From: Cytobacillus sp. IB215665
GTDB taxonomy: Bacteria > Bacillota > Bacilli > Bacillales > SM2101
NCBI RefSeq assembly: GCF_033963835.1
Contig: NZ_JAXBME010000022.1
Coordinates: 1-64,000 of the forward strand
Length of the DNA stretch: 64,000 nucleotides
Direction of reading: 5' to 3'
Part shown: piece by piece, positions 38,176-47,805 of the stretch
How the letters are laid out: every line of letters begins with the position of its first letter
Position numbering within the stretch: the stretch's first letter is position 1
Made by a program: the position numbers and the translations under genes
Notes under the pieces: model-generated
Told to the model about the DNA's origin: nothing
The model's input: only the letters and a program-made list of their open reading frames with translations
Database searches by the model: none

Positions 38176-39891
38176 ATGAAGGTGGAATCGTTAGCTGTTA
38201 CGAAAGGGGATTACAATTTAACAGATTACGAAGAAATTTATAGTCAGTTTAATTGGTCCGAAGTAGAAAATAACTTTTCTTGGTCAAAAACAGGTAGGGT
38301 AAATATGGCCTATGAGGCGATTGATCGTCATGCATATACCTTTAGGAAAAATAAAATAGCATTATATTATCAAGATTCTGTTCGAAAAGAGAAATATACA
38401 TTTAAGGAAATGAGTGAATTCTCTAACCGAGCAGGAAATGTACTTAAGCAAGCAGCTGATGTTGATAAAGGTGATCGTGTTTTTGTGTTTATGCCTCGTT
38501 CTCCCGAATTATATTTTATTATTCTAGGGGCAATAAAACTAGGAGCTATTGTTGGGCCGTTATTTGAAGCTTTTATGGAAGGGGCAGTTCGTGATAGGTT
38601 AGAAGATAGTGAAGCAAAAGTGTTAGTAACGACACCTGAATTATTAGATAGAGTTCCAGTTAATGAGCTTCCGGCACTAAAGCATATCATTTTAGTTGGT
38701 GATGACTTAGATGATGAAAAGTTTATTAATTATTATAAAGAAATGGAAAGTGCTAGTGACCGTTTAAGTATTGAATGGGTAGATAGATCAGATGGACTTA
38801 TTATTCATTATACTTCGGGCTCAACAGGTAAACCAAAAGGCGTATTGCACGTCCATAATGCTATGATTCAGCACTATCAAACAGCAAAGTGGGTATTGGA
38901 CTTAAAAGAAGATGATGTTTATTGGTGTACTGCTGACCCTGGATGGGTTACAGGGACTGCTTATGGTATTTTTGCCCCATGGCTTGTGGGTGCTGCAAAT
39001 GTAGTTATTGGAGGAAGGTTTAGCCCAGCTGCATGGTATGAAGCGATTGAACAGTTCGGTGTTACTATTTGGTATAGTGCTCCAACTGCATTTAGAATGT
39101 TAATGGGTGCTGGTGATGATTTAGTAAAGCAACACGATTTAAGCTCCCTTAGACATATTTTAAGTGTAGGAGAGCCATTAAATCCTGAGGTCATACGTTG
39201 GGGTGTTAAAGTATTCAATAATCGTATTCATGATACATGGTGGATGACTGAAACAGGTGCTCAATTAATATGTAATTATCCATGTATGGAAATAAGGCCT
39301 GGTTCAATGGGAAAACCTATTCCAGGAGTTAAGGCTGCGATTGTGGATGATCAAGGAAATGAATTACCACCAAATCGGATGGGGAATTTGGCCATACAAA
39401 AAGGGTGGCCATCAATGATGTATACGATTTGGAACAATCAACAAAAATATGAATCATACTTTATGCCTGGTGATTGGTATGTATCAGGAGACTCAGCTTA
39501 TATGGATGAAGAAGGGTATTTTTGGTTTCAAGGTAGGATAGATGATGTAATTATGACTTCTGGTGAAAGAGTTGGACCTTTTGAGGTTGAAAGTAAGCTT
39601 GTTGAACATCCTGCAATAGCAGAAGCTGGGGTGATAGGAAAACCTGACCCAGTACGTGGAGAAATTATTAAAGCATTCGTTTCACTAAGACATGGCTACG
39701 ATGTTACTGATGAATTAAAAGAAGAAATAAGGCTTTTCGTGAAAAAAGGCCTCTCAGCTCATGCAGCTCCACGTGAAATAGAGTTTTGTGAAAAGTTACC
39801 TAAAACAAGAAGTGGGAAAATTATGCGTAGAGTGTTAAAGGCGTGGGAATTAGATCTACCTACGGGTGATTTATCAACTATGGAAGATTAG
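38176..39891 (+). CDS. acsA: Acetyl-CoA synthetase AcsA
   Basis: AMP-forming ligase of acetate and CoA, 571 residues. The P-loop-like motif IHYTSGSTGKPKGVLH is near 212-227. Other conserved blocks are WWMTETGAQ near 356, YFMPGDWYVSGDSAY near 432, and WFQGRIDDVIMTSGERVGP near 454. The C-terminal KTRSGKIMRR places the regulatory lysine at about residue 548, the target that AcuA acetylates and AcuC deacetylates. GGGGGAAT precedes the ATG. Confidence 0.95.
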   Translation: MKVESLAVTKGDYNLTDYEEIYSQFNWSEVENNFSWSKTGRVNMAYEAIDRHAYTFRKNKIALYYQDSVRKEKYTFKEMSEFSNRAGNVLKQAADVDKGDRVFVFMPRSPELYFIILGAIKLGAIVGPLFEAFMEGAVRDRLEDSEAKVLVTTPELLDRVPVNELPALKHIILVGDDLDDEKFINYYKEMESASDRLSIEWVDRSDGLIIHYTSGSTGKPKGVLHVHNAMIQHYQTAKWVLDLKEDDVYWCTADPGWVTGTAYGIFAPWLVGAANVVIGGRFSPAAWYEAIEQFGVTIWYSAPTAFRMLMGAGDDLVKQHDLSSLRHILSVGEPLNPEVIRWGVKVFNNRIHDTWWMTETGAQLICNYPCMEIRPGSMGKPIPGVKAAIVDDQGNELPPNRMGNLAIQKGWPSMMYTIWNNQQKYESYFMPGDWYVSGDSAYMDEEGYFWFQGRIDDVIMTSGERVGPFEVESKLVEHPAIAEAGVIGKPDPVRGEIIKAFVSLRHGYDVTDELKEEIRLFVKKGLSAHAAPREIEFCEKLPKTRSGKIMRRVLKAWELDLPTGDLSTMED

Positions 39892-39895
39892 TTAC

Positions 39896-39950
39896 AGGAA
39901 TAAACGATGTTTTTCGTATTAAAAACGAAACAAATTTTTAATAGGTAGCC
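39896..39950. repeat. Decayed fragment of the dispersed repeat
   Basis: CGATGTTTTTCGTATTAAAA with CGAAACAAATTTTTAATAGG resembles fused inner and outer end blocks. Neither full end is complete, so the assignment is tentative. Confidence 0.35.
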
Positions 39951-40000
39951 GGTAGCCATCTATACGTCTAACTTTATTTAGTTCTTATATACGAGAAAAA

Positions 40001-40044
40001 AAGAAGGTCGCTCAGTATTAACTTTTGAGCAACCTTCTTTTTTA
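40001..40044. terminator. Terminator shared by acsA and the PBP gene
   Basis: AAGAAGGTCGCTCA pairs with TGAGCAACCTTCTT across TATTAACTTT-type loop bases, with TTTT on the + side and AAAAA (T-run for the minus strand) on the other. It separates convergent acsA and the PBP gene. Confidence 0.85.
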
Positions 40045-40064
40045 TTATTGTCTGAACCTTATTA

Positions 40065-43000
40065 TTAAGGATTTGAAGGGTCCGCAGGTGTACTTGGATC
40101 TTCTGGTTCAGTTATATCACCAGGTTGATCACTTTCATCGTTTTCTGGATCATTCTCACCGTCACCAGGGTCCTCACCATCACCAGGTTGATCGTTTTCC
40201 TCATCACCAGGGTTCTCACCGTCACCAGGTTGATCGTTATCTTCGCTACCAGGATCTTCGCCTTCGCCCTCGCCAGGTTGATCATTATCATCGTTTCCTG
40301 GATCATTCTCACCGTCACCAGGGTCCTCACCGTCACCAGGTTGGTCATTGTCCCCGTTGTTAGGGTCTTCAATATCATCAGGTTCTTCTTGCCAATCACC
40401 ATTAATGACTTTATTAGACTCAGCAGATTCTCTTCCAAATATATCAACCGCAGTCACGTAATAAGCACTATCTGTATTACCTACTGTAAATTCTAAATCT
40501 TCACCAACAGGTACCATGCCTATTTCAGAAACATTCTCCCCATAATTGGATATTTCGTACACTCGATATCCAATAACAGTTTGTTGATAATGAGCAGGCC
40601 ATGTGATAGAGTTTCCATTTAATTTAACACCGCCCATAGTATCAGGTAATTCTCCTGTATCTTCTAATTCTTCTAATTCTGGAAAAATAATATTGCTCCA
40701 TTTTTCATTATTTGGAATTAGTTGCTTAGCTACTTTTAAATCGGTAATGCCAATTTCTTCAAGGAATGCTTCAGTAAACATAAACCCTTCTTTAGTAAAT
40801 TCTTCAGGGGTCGTTTCTATAGCTCGATATATTTTTTCACCAATTTCAACATAATTAGCTTTTTCTAAGCTATTGTCCTCTTTTGTAGGTACATATTTTG
40901 CGTTGAAAAGGTCTGTTTCAATAAGCCCAGCCTCTTCACATGCTTTTGAAGGCAATAGACCTGATGCAGCACAATAAGATCGACTAATGATTCCACCAGG
41001 CATTTTAAACCTTTCTTCAGGAGCAATTAGTTCAGGTCTAATAGTATAAGCGGCATTCATTAAATCTGCCCACAAATATATGTTTCTTTGGCCATATGTT
41101 GGCCCTGATGTCGTTTTTACTGATTTTGGTGTGTCATACCCGTTCCAAACACCAAAGGTTACATTTGGGTTTGTTGCAACAAACCATGCATCTTTAAAAT
41201 CTTGTGATGTACCAGTTTTTCCTGCCCAATCAGCCTTGAAATCAAGTCTGCCTGGGAGCGATGCAGCTGTTCCACCGCTAATGACATCTCTCATCATGTC
41301 AATCATTAAGTAAGATGTTTGCGGGCTGAATACTTCAACAGCTTCACTTTCATGCTCATAAATAATCTCACCGTCATTTGTTTCAATTCGTTCAATCATA
41401 TAAGCATCGACAAATTGTCCATCGTTTGCAAATGTAGCATAAGCATTAACATTTTCTTCAACAGTTACCCCATATGCTAAGCCACCAATAGCCGTTGATA
41501 AATTTGTATGATCTTCTTTTGTTAAGCTTGTGTATCCCATTTTTTCCAAAAATGAAGCAGGTTTTTGATCAATAACGGACATATATGAACGAATAGCTGG
41601 AATATTATATGATTTTTGCAAAGCGTACCGGACAGATGTTAGACCGTGTGTTCTACCATCATAGTTACCAGGTTGGTACATTTCTCCACCTGCTTGTACC
41701 TTTAGTTCAACATCTGCTAAAATTGCCCCTGGTTGTACCTTACCTAGCTCCATTGCAGGACCGTAAGCTAACAAAGGCTTCATCGTAGAACCATTTGAGC
41801 GTTCTGCATTCGTAGCATGGTTCAGCTGTTCTCGATTATGATCTCGTCCACCTACAAAGCTGATGATCTTACCAGTTGTATTCTCGATTAGTACAGCTCC
41901 AGCTTCAATAGGTTCCATCACTTGAATCATTTCCCCAGTCTCAGGATCTTCTTTTTCTTCTGGCTTGTCAGGTGCGAAATATTCAAAGTTTTGTACTACA
42001 GTTTGCATTTCGTCATAGATCTCTTTATCAATTGTCGTATGGATTTTATAGCCATTTTGTCGTAAATTTTTACTCGCACGATTTATATAATCGTTGTATA
42101 GATCGTCGTTTTCAGCTAAATCCGTCACTTCGTATCCGTCGTTTTCAGCTAATATCTCAGCTAATATTTTCTCTGCACGATCCTCAATCTCAAAAGTAAG
42201 CCAAGGATAATTATCTATTGGAGATGCCTTAGGTGGTGCAAAATCTGCTGTTATATCGTAATTTAATGCAGATTCATATTCTTCTGTTGTAATAAACTCA
42301 GCTTGCAGCATACGGCTAAGTACAGTATGCATTCTATTCATAGATGATTCTAAATCCTCTTTTATCTCACCTTTATTTGTAAATGGCGTATAGCTAAAAC
42401 TTTGAAATAAACCAGCAATAAATGCGCTTTGAGGTATGTTTAAATCTTTAGCATTAACATCAAAAATACCTTGAGCAGCTGTTTGGATACCAGCTATGTT
42501 TCTACCTGAAGAATTTCTTCCGAGAGTAGAAACATTTAAGTAAGCTTCAAGAATTTCATCTTTATCAAAAGATTGCTCAAGTCGCAGAGCAAGTAACATT
42601 TCCTTTGCCTTCCGTTCGAAAGATACTTCGTTTGAAAGTATTTGGTTTTTAATTAACTGCTGAGTAAGAGTACTACCACCAGTTCTTACAGATGAATTTG
42701 TAACTTCTTGGAAAAGGGCACGCATGATTGCTTTTGGAACAATTCCACTATGATCCCAAAAAAACTCATCCTCTGTTGCAACGACAGCATTTATTAGGTG
42801 CTGAGAAACATCTTCTATACTAACTTCTTCACGATCAAGGTCGGAACGAAGCTTACCTAAATAAACATTATCATCAAAATATAATTCAGTCGTTTCTTCA
42901 TAATTATAGATGTCTTTTTTCATACTATCATAAGAGCGGATTGGTTCATCCTTTACTAACGACGCGAAGTAGCCTGCACCAACACCACCAGCAAAAAAGA

Positions 43001-43148
43001 ATCCTATTAATCCAATAATTATAAAGAGTAGGGTGATATTCCAAAATACACCGTAAGTAATTCTTGCGCCTTTAACAGCATCTTTGCTACTGAACATCCT
43101 TCGTACTTTTTGTAATCGATCTTGCCAATTAGATCTATTATCACTCAT
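40065..43148 (-). CDS. Class A penicillin-binding protein (PBP1A family) with FN3 and acidic repeat tail
   Basis: Bifunctional peptidoglycan synthase, about 1027 residues. A short cytosolic N terminus is followed by a TM helix near 35-60. The GT51 glycosyltransferase has EDEFFWDHSGI near 103-113. The transpeptidase has the SxxK box GSTMK near 452, an SYN box (KSYNIPAIR) near 510, and WAGKTGTS near 638. An FN3-like domain follows, then about 90 residues of near-repeated Asp/Glu/Gly/Pro/Asn. The start at 43148 gives MSDNRSNW; TTG 43154 fits the GGGGGG ribosome-binding site better and adds two residues. Confidence 0.9.
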   Translation of the reverse strand: MSDNRSNWQDRLQKVRRMFSSKDAVKGARITYGVFWNITLLFIIIGLIGFFFAGGVGAGYFASLVKDEPIRSYDSMKKDIYNYEETTELYFDDNVYLGKLRSDLDREEVSIEDVSQHLINAVVATEDEFFWDHSGIVPKAIMRALFQEVTNSSVRTGGSTLTQQLIKNQILSNEVSFERKAKEMLLALRLEQSFDKDEILEAYLNVSTLGRNSSGRNIAGIQTAAQGIFDVNAKDLNIPQSAFIAGLFQSFSYTPFTNKGEIKEDLESSMNRMHTVLSRMLQAEFITTEEYESALNYDITADFAPPKASPIDNYPWLTFEIEDRAEKILAEILAENDGYEVTDLAENDDLYNDYINRASKNLRQNGYKIHTTIDKEIYDEMQTVVQNFEYFAPDKPEEKEDPETGEMIQVMEPIEAGAVLIENTTGKIISFVGGRDHNREQLNHATNAERSNGSTMKPLLAYGPAMELGKVQPGAILADVELKVQAGGEMYQPGNYDGRTHGLTSVRYALQKSYNIPAIRSYMSVIDQKPASFLEKMGYTSLTKEDHTNLSTAIGGLAYGVTVEENVNAYATFANDGQFVDAYMIERIETNDGEIIYEHESEAVEVFSPQTSYLMIDMMRDVISGGTAASLPGRLDFKADWAGKTGTSQDFKDAWFVATNPNVTFGVWNGYDTPKSVKTTSGPTYGQRNIYLWADLMNAAYTIRPELIAPEERFKMPGGIISRSYCAASGLLPSKACEEAGLIETDLFNAKYVPTKEDNSLEKANYVEIGEKIYRAIETTPEEFTKEGFMFTEAFLEEIGITDLKVAKQLIPNNEKWSNIIFPELEELEDTGELPDTMGGVKLNGNSITWPAHYQQTVIGYRVYEISNYGENVSEIGMVPVGEDLEFTVGNTDSAYYVTAVDIFGRESAESNKVINGDWQEEPDDIEDPNNGDNDQPGDGEDPGDGENDPGNDDNDQPGEGEGEDPGSEDNDQPGDGENPGDEENDQPGDGEDPGDGENDPENDESDQPGDITEPEDPSTPADPSNP

Positions 43149-43229
43149 ATTCAATATTTCCCCCCTGGGTACAATCAACTAAAAATCTCTATCTATTTTA
43201 TAATTTTTAATCATTGAAGTTTTATTAAA

Positions 43230-43380
43230 AAGCTGCTTTCGAATTGGTTTTTGCTTTTCGTACTAAGATTTAATTACATAATAATCTAGTCTTCGTGGCA
43301 TCTTTTCTACTTTAAAATAATGGCTAGGATAAAACCATAACTTTTGGTAACAATAGCATCAATGTTTACGAAAAGAGCCT
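43230..43380 (-). repeat. Dispersed intergenic inverted-repeat element, copy 7
   Basis: A 151-bp copy just upstream of the PBP gene. The left end is AGCTGCTTTCGAATTGGTTT and the right end AATGTTTACGAAAAGAGCC. The interior GTGGCATCTTTTCTACTTTA is almost identical to that of copies 2 and 3. Confidence 0.8.
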
Positions 43381-43733
43381 AATAAAAAGCTCTCTCTAAA
43401 AAGATTGTAGTTATTGTTTAACAACAAATTGATTTCATTCAGTTATTATTTTATTGGAGAAAAGTTACCTTGTATGCCAGTTTTATACGTATTTATTTCT
43501 TAGCCACAATAAATAACAATTAACTGGAAAACCACCTTATAAAAAGACAAAATCATTACAATTATAGCATAAGTCATTTTCCTTGTTCTAAAATATTTTT
43601 GTTTCCAAATTTTAAATGTAAATTGTAAGAGATGGCTTAAGGCCTATTAATTAAATATCATTTTTGGCATGGAAGATTTGAACAACAAATCGTTAAATTT
43701 GTAGAAATTAATTCATAATAATTAAATGTGTTC
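43381..43733. other. Intergenic region between the PBP repeat and the tyrS promoter
   Basis: Very AT-rich, with no ORF of convincing length. I see no RNA motif or repeat copy in it. It probably carries the upstream part of the PBP promoter region. Confidence 0.5.
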
Positions 43734-43761
43734 TTGACATTTATGATGCTAATATGATAAA
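43734..43761 (+). promoter_or_regulatory. Putative tyrS promoter
   Basis: A perfect -35 TTGACA (43734-43739) is followed after 16 bases by GATAAA (43756-43761). A TATGAT at 43753 is an alternative -10 at a shorter spacing. It lies directly before the T-box leader. Confidence 0.6.
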
Positions 43762-43767
43762 AATATT

Positions 43768-44056
43768 CTTAATTCAAATACATGAATGCAATGATAGGAA
43801 TTAGTAGTGAAATATCTCCCTGTAAAAATGGTTGTTAGGTCAATTTAACAACTTTACCTAGAGAGCTGGTGTTTGGTGGGAACCAGTACAAAGATATGCA
43901 TGAATTACCTCCTAGAGCATCTTTTGTGAACGGTTAGTTGACTAAGTAGCAAAGGACGGTTTTACCGTTATCTTTTTAAGCCGGAGGATATATTCCTCAA
44001 GTAGGGTGGTACCGCGAATACACTCGTCCCTTCATTTTTTAGGGGCGAGTTTTTTA
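43768..44056 (+). ncRNA. Tyrosyl T-box leader of tyrS
   Basis: A T-box riboswitch that reads uncharged tRNA-Tyr. Stem I includes CTGGT (43866-43870) and ACCAG (43882-43886), with the specifier codon TAC at 43887-43889. The T-box sequence AGGGTGGTACCGCG is at 44003-44016; its TGGT bulge would pair with the tRNA acceptor end. A terminator hairpin follows at 44022-44056. Uncharged tRNA-Tyr should stabilise the antiterminator and turn on tyrS. Confidence 0.9.
44022..44056 (+). terminator. T-box-controlled terminator
   Basis: ACTCGTCCCT pairs with AGGGGCGAGT (one G-T pair) across TTCATTTTTT, then TTTTT. It is mutually exclusive with the antiterminator formed by the T-box sequence. Confidence 0.88.
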
Positions 44057-44057
44057 T

Positions 44058-44219
44058 TTGTCTAGCTTAAGGCTTCGTCGGCTTTAGGTCATAAGCCGAT
44101 CTATAATAATGTTAACAAGCGACCTTCTTGTTAGGTTGTCTGAAGCGCGTCTCGGGAGTTGATCAGATTACAACATTATCCATAGGACGTTGGCATAGTG
44201 AGGCACCTTGCGTTGTCTA
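44058..44219 (+). repeat. Structured insert between the T-box terminator and the tyrS ribosome-binding site
   Basis: About 150 bases, visibly richer in GC than the flanks and bounded by the direct 7-mer TTGTCTA (44058-44064 and 44213-44219). It contains hairpins CGGCTT/AAGCCG (44079-44098) and ACAAG/CTTGT (44114-44131). A longer pairing ATAATGTT / AACATTAT joins 44106-44113 with 44172-44179. It resembles the TTGTCTAGC-type repeats found in many Bacillaceae, as I recall them. Read-through transcripts must pass it before tyrS. Confidence 0.55.
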
Positions 44220-44220
44220 A

Positions 44221-45507
<1,287 letters not shown>

Positions 45508-45582
45508 TAGCAAAGCGCAGCTGACAAGGTGCTCATTTTATAAATCACAACAAAGATAAAATATATTAATTAACATAATAAA

Positions 45583-45612
45583 AACCCTAGAAAATCTTCT
45601 CTAGGGTTTTTG
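45583..45612. terminator. Terminator after tyrS, resembling the rpsD terminator
   Basis: AACCCTAGA pairs with TCTAGGGTT around a short loop, and TTTTTG follows. Its stem is nearly the same as that of the rpsD terminator at 46729-46769. I read it as the original shared tyrS/rpsD terminator, left at the outer edge of the element scar. Confidence 0.8.
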
Positions 45613-45617
45613 CTCTT

Positions 45618-45650
45618 ATTAACGAGAGTAGAAATCAATACGATTAAAAA
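45618..45650 (-). repeat. Duplicated rpsD 3' end, putative attachment-site remnant
   Basis: The 16 bases ATTAACGAGAGTAGAA (45618-45633) are identical to 46796-46811, which holds the last codons and stop of rpsD. The match continues imperfectly (TCAATACGATTAA against TCAACGATTAA). On the minus strand it still encodes RIDFYSR-stop, against IVEFYSR-stop in rpsD. This is the pattern left by site-specific integration into a gene's 3' end. Confidence 0.7.
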
Positions 45651-45661
45651 GCCTATTAACA

Positions 45662-45905
45662 CTAATATTTTTGAGAAAACCTAGTTAGAGGTTTAAAAGC
45701 CTGCTCAAACGCTTGAACAGATTCTTATTCTATGTCCTTGAAAGAATGACTATAGATGTCCAAAATCATTTGTGGAGTGTTACCTAAACGGGCAGGCATA
45801 CTTTCACAGGAATTCGCTGACTAATTAAAATTGTTGCATGAGAATGTCTTAAACATGTGGTGTTATCTTAAAAGGTTCTTTATTGACCTTATGATGGAAA
45901 ATCCA
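45662..45905 (-). pseudogene. Decayed tyrosine recombinase (phage-type integrase) C terminus
   Basis: Translated on the minus strand, two frames together give a typical integrase tail. First comes FKITPHV, then the remains of the R-H-x-x-R-H box (stop in place of Leu-Arg). A frameshift leads to PARLGNTPQMILDIYSHSF (the LGH...T...Y.H region with the nucleophile Tyr), then KDIE-stop-ESVQAFEQAFKPLTR. At least three stops and one frameshift break it. It ends about 12 bases from the duplicated rpsD end, as integrase genes usually do. Confidence 0.75.
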
Positions 45906-46060
45906 TTTTAGAGAGACTAGAAGTTTGATAGTGAATAGGTTAATTAATGCGCTCAATATGTATCGTATTGATGTTATTATAATCATTAATAAACAACAAA
46001 AAATCAAAAAAATAAGTATCAGCTGGGTGTTAAATTACCACTGTAAGGTAGGGGATAAAA

Positions 46061-46684
46061 ATGGAGATATTAATAATAAGACATGGTGAATCAGAAGCAG
46101 ATATTCTTAATGTACATGAAGGAAGAGCTGATTTCTCATTAACACAAAAAGGAACAATTCAAGCGAAATCTTTAGCTTCACATTTAGTTGAAAATTTTGG
46201 GGAATTTGATGTAATTTGGACAAGCACATTAAAAAGGGCTTCTGAAACAGCAAAGATTTTGGGAGCGAAATTAAAATGTAATATTACTTATAGTGACGGC
46301 CTTAGAGAGAGGAACAATGGAATTTTAGCTGGGCAGCCTATTACAAAAGAAAACATGAATTCTCACTATGACTTAAAACCATTTGAGAGTATTCTAGAAG
46401 GAGAAACAGATATAGAGTTTAGAGCAAGAGCAGAAACTATCCTATTACAAATATTAGATGAACATAAAGATTCTAACAGAATTATTATATTGTCACATGG
46501 TGGTATGATTGAAAAATTGATACATGTTTTATTAAAATTACCTCCTGTTCCTAATTGTTTTATTCATACTCAAGATACAGGAGTACATTTAATTGAGTAT
46601 AACTCATCTAATATTGTAATAAATTATTTTAATAATACAGATCATTTGAGTCAATTAGCTTCCCAAAAAATCTCCTCTAAATAA
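46061..46684 (+). CDS. Histidine phosphatase (phosphoglycerate mutase family)
   Basis: A 207-residue branch-1 histidine phosphatase. The catalytic RHGES box is at residues 7-11, and the second His lies in LSHGGMIEK near 147-155. Glu in LRERNNGILAG near 83-93 fits the general acid. The substrate is unknown; relatives act on sugar phosphates or cofactors. It sits between the duplicated rpsD ends and beside the broken integrase, so it may be cargo of the lost element. AGGTAGGGG is upstream. Confidence 0.8.
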   Translation: MEILIIRHGESEADILNVHEGRADFSLTQKGTIQAKSLASHLVENFGEFDVIWTSTLKRASETAKILGAKLKCNITYSDGLRERNNGILAGQPITKENMNSHYDLKPFESILEGETDIEFRARAETILLQILDEHKDSNRIIILSHGGMIEKLIHVLLKLPPVPNCFIHTQDTGVHLIEYNSSNIVINYFNNTDHLSQLASQKISSK

Positions 46685-46728
46685 CTTGAGGAGAATACAT
46701 TATTCTACAAAGTAAAAAACAAACAAAA

Positions 46729-46769
46729 AACCCTAGAAACTTTAATAAACCAAGGTTTCTAGGGTTTTT
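46729..46769. terminator. Bidirectional terminator for the phosphatase gene and rpsD
   Basis: CCCTAGAAAC (46731-46740) pairs with GTTTCTAGGG (46755-46764). TTTTTA follows on the + strand, and the AAAAAA run at 46725-46730 gives a T-run on the minus strand for rpsD. Confidence 0.85.
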
Positions 46770-46796
46770 ACCATCGCTAGATATAAAGCGAATTAA

Positions 46797-47399
46797 TTAA
46801 CGAGAGTAGAACTCAACGATTAATGATTCGTTAATTTCAGCTGGTAATTCAGAACGTTCAGGTAAACGAGTGAATGTACCTTCTAGGTTATCAGCATTGA
46901 AGTTTACGTACTCAGGTACGAAGTTTGTAGCTTCAATAGCTTCTTTAATAATGTCAAGATTACGAGATTTCTCACGAACAGAAATCGTTTGACCAGGTTT
47001 AACTTTATATGAAGGAATGTCTACTCGACCTCCATCAACTACAATATGACCATGGTTAACTAATTGACGTGCTTGACGACGAGTACGAGCTAATCCTAAG
47101 CGATATACTAAGTTATCAAGACGAGATTCTAAAAGAACCATAAAGTTTTCACCATGTTTACCAGTCATTTTACCAGCTGCATCAAACAAGTTACGGAATT
47201 GACGTTCGTTTACACCGTACATGTGACGAAGCTTTTGTTTTTCTTGTAACTGTAAACCATATTCAGAAAGTTTTTTACGTTGACCTGGGCCATGTTGACC
47301 TGGTGCATAAGGGCGTTTCTCTAATTCTTTTCCCGTTCCACTTAGTGAAATACCAAGACGACGAGATAATTTCCATGCTGGACCTGTATAACGAGCCAT
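46797..47399 (-). CDS. rpsD: Small-subunit ribosomal protein S4
   Basis: Primary 16S rRNA-binding protein of the 30S head/body junction, 200 residues. It starts [16 protein letters not shown] and contains the S4 RNA-binding domain near 90-150 ([33 protein letters not shown]). It ends IVEFYSR. The gene has a long leader with a strong promoter, which in B. subtilis is bound by S4 for autoregulation. GAAGGAGGAG lies upstream of the ATG. Its last codons are duplicated at 45618-45650. Confidence 0.97.
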   Translation of the reverse strand: MARYTGPAWKLSRRLGISLSGTGKELEKRPYAPGQHGPGQRKKLSEYGLQLQEKQKLRHMYGVNERQFRNLFDAAGKMTGKHGENFMVLLESRLDNLVYRLGLARTRRQARQLVNHGHIVVDGGRVDIPSYKVKPGQTISVREKSRNLDIIKEAIEATNFVPEYVNFNADNLEGTFTRLPERSELPAEINESLIVEFYSR

Positions 47400-47584
47400 G
47401 ATGACTCCTCCTTCAATGTTTTTATTTTGTATAAAATAAAAACAGACGTAATGTATTTCATTCAGCCCATTTTGTTTTTCATGTATCCTCGCTCTAGCAG
47501 CAGAGAGTTACACGATACACCTCCAATAGAGAGGAACAAACTGAGAACTCAATGTACATCACATAAGCTGCGATATTTTACACA
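47400..47584 (-). ncRNA. rpsD leader, probable S4 autoregulatory RNA
   Basis: The region from the mapped promoter to the rpsD start codon is about 185 nt, with no coding potential and several short complementary arms. Position and length fit the Firmicute S4 leader, which S4 binds to repress its own synthesis. I did not draw the full pseudoknot, so the assignment rests on context. Confidence 0.6.
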
Positions 47585-47590
47585 ACGAAC

Positions 47591-47619
47591 ATTATATGTT
47601 TTTTCTTCATGAAAGTCAA
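47591..47619 (-). promoter_or_regulatory. Strong sigma-A promoter of rpsD
   Basis: On the minus strand TTGACT (plus 47614-47619) and TATAAT (plus 47591-47596) are separated by exactly 17 bases. This is a near-consensus promoter and defines the long rpsD leader. Confidence 0.8.
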
Positions 47620-47805
47620 GGAGGTTATAATAAGATTGTACATATACAGATAATTATTGGGATAAAAGTACTGTCATGGGACAAATAGACTATAAAATTT
47701 AAAAAAATTAGGAAAAATTAATGATTTTAAGATATAATGTTGATTACACAGAATTATTTAAACTTTCCATAGATATGAACCAAACCTTAATAAACGGGTG
47801 ATAAA

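Noticed and set aside
40025-40496. Open frames on the + strand rich in His, Gln, Arg and Pro, opposite the PBP tail
   Set aside because: They mirror the acidic repeat of the PBP gene on the other strand and have no ribosome-binding site; a compositional shadow.
45662-46060. Intact integrase gene
   Set aside because: Reading all frames shows stops inside conserved motifs and at least one frameshift; only the C-terminal part is left, so it is listed as a pseudogene.
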